Of a stretch of 15,478 bases of DNA, positions 15,257 to 15,478 are shown piece by piece. Source of the stretch: Bacteroidales bacterium UBA714 (GTDB lineage: Bacteria > Bacteroidota > Bacteroidia > Bacteroidales > UBA932). Under the pieces are notes generated by a model. That model had not been told where the DNA came from, ran no database searches, and saw only the letters and a program-made list of their open reading frames with translations. The DNA is taken from assembly GCA_002298075.1 (NCBI GenBank), contig DBLW01000169.1, forward strand, positions 1-15,478, written 5' to 3'. Each line of letters starts with the position of its first letter. The first letter of the stretch is position 1. The position numbers were made by a program, and so were the translations under genes.

Positions 15257-15277
15257 GCTAATCAAAATATGTAAGAT

Positions 15278-15478
15278 ATGTCATTTACAGACGTTTTCAA
15301 GAAAATTTTCGGTACCAAGGCTGACCGCGACATGAAGCAGCTCAGGCCGATGCTCAACAAGGTCCTGGAGGCTTACGGGAATATTGACAAGCTTTCCGAT
15401 GATCAGCTCAGGGAAAAGTGTACTGAACTCAAGAAAAGGATACAGGATGCCATTGCGGCAGACGAGTCCCGCATTGCC
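15278..15478 (+). CDS. secA: Preprotein translocase ATPase SecA (partial, N-terminus only)
   Basis: The ATG at 15278 opens a frame that stays open for 67 codons to the window edge, reading MSFTDVFKKIFGTKADRDMK, then LRPMLNKVLEAYGNIDKLSDDQLREKCTELKKRI. This is the N-terminal helix and early NBD1 approach of SecA, whose ATP-driven motor pushes unfolded preproteins through SecYEG; FGTKxDRD and LSDxxLRxKTxELKxRI are family hallmarks. The Walker motifs lie beyond the window. It is preceded by its own strong promoter and a hairpin, so it is probably transcribed apart from the rfb genes. Confidence 0.92.
   Translation, partial: MSFTDVFKKIFGTKADRDMKQLRPMLNKVLEAYGNIDKLSDDQLREKCTELKKRIQDAIAADESRIA

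Overview
The window reads as an ordinary chromosomal segment of a Bacteroidota organism, most likely order Bacteroidales. A Rikenellaceae/Alistipes-like origin is a weak guess from moderate GC and overall protein flavour. The lineage call rests on three things seen here: several promoter -7 boxes of the Bacteroidota form TAnnTTTG, A-rich leaders with few Shine-Dalgarno sequences, and proteins with typical Bacteroidales features (the long RfbB insertion, an S9 peptidase with the LGGPQG/GASYGG/DENHW pattern, and a BtuB-like plug). I see no mobile element, CRISPR array, tRNA or rRNA.

Layout. (1) Positions 1-349, minus strand: the start of a 2-oxoacid:ferredoxin oxidoreductase operon (ferredoxin, then the VorB-type alpha subunit cut by the window edge). 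(2) 500-2643, plus: a two-gene purine salvage unit, an MTA/SAH/adenosine deaminase-like amidohydrolase and a trimeric-type purine nucleoside phosphorylase, closed by a strong terminator at 2689-2724. (3) 2726-4950, minus: a BtuB-like TonB-dependent receptor under a complete cobalamin riboswitch whose P1 stem starts about where the promoter should initiate. (4) 5023-10470, minus: a compact operon recG - WYL regulator - S9 peptidase with 4-nt spacing and a 4-nt overlap, ended by its own terminator. (5) 10626-15156, plus: pdxA - rnhA - rfbD - rfbB - outer-membrane beta-barrel, tightly spaced at first and later separated by short hairpins. (6) From 15186, plus: a well-formed promoter, a terminator-like hairpin and the first 67 codons of secA.

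Functional links. The deaminase and phosphorylase can act in sequence (6-aminopurine nucleoside to inosine-type nucleoside to hypoxanthine plus sugar phosphate). The riboswitch makes corrinoid uptake the best call for the receptor. RfbB and RfbD supply two steps of dTDP-L-rhamnose synthesis; RfbA and RfbC are not here. RecG, a WYL regulator and a secreted peptidase share an operon without an obvious common pathway.

The most interesting signals are regulatory rather than a new protein system: a possible L5-L13 kissing loop and a mutually exclusive hairpin between the riboswitch and its gene, a hairpin-plus-T6 lying on the expected start of the secA transcript, and a near-leaderless recG promoter. 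I did not find evidence for a wholly new multi-gene system.
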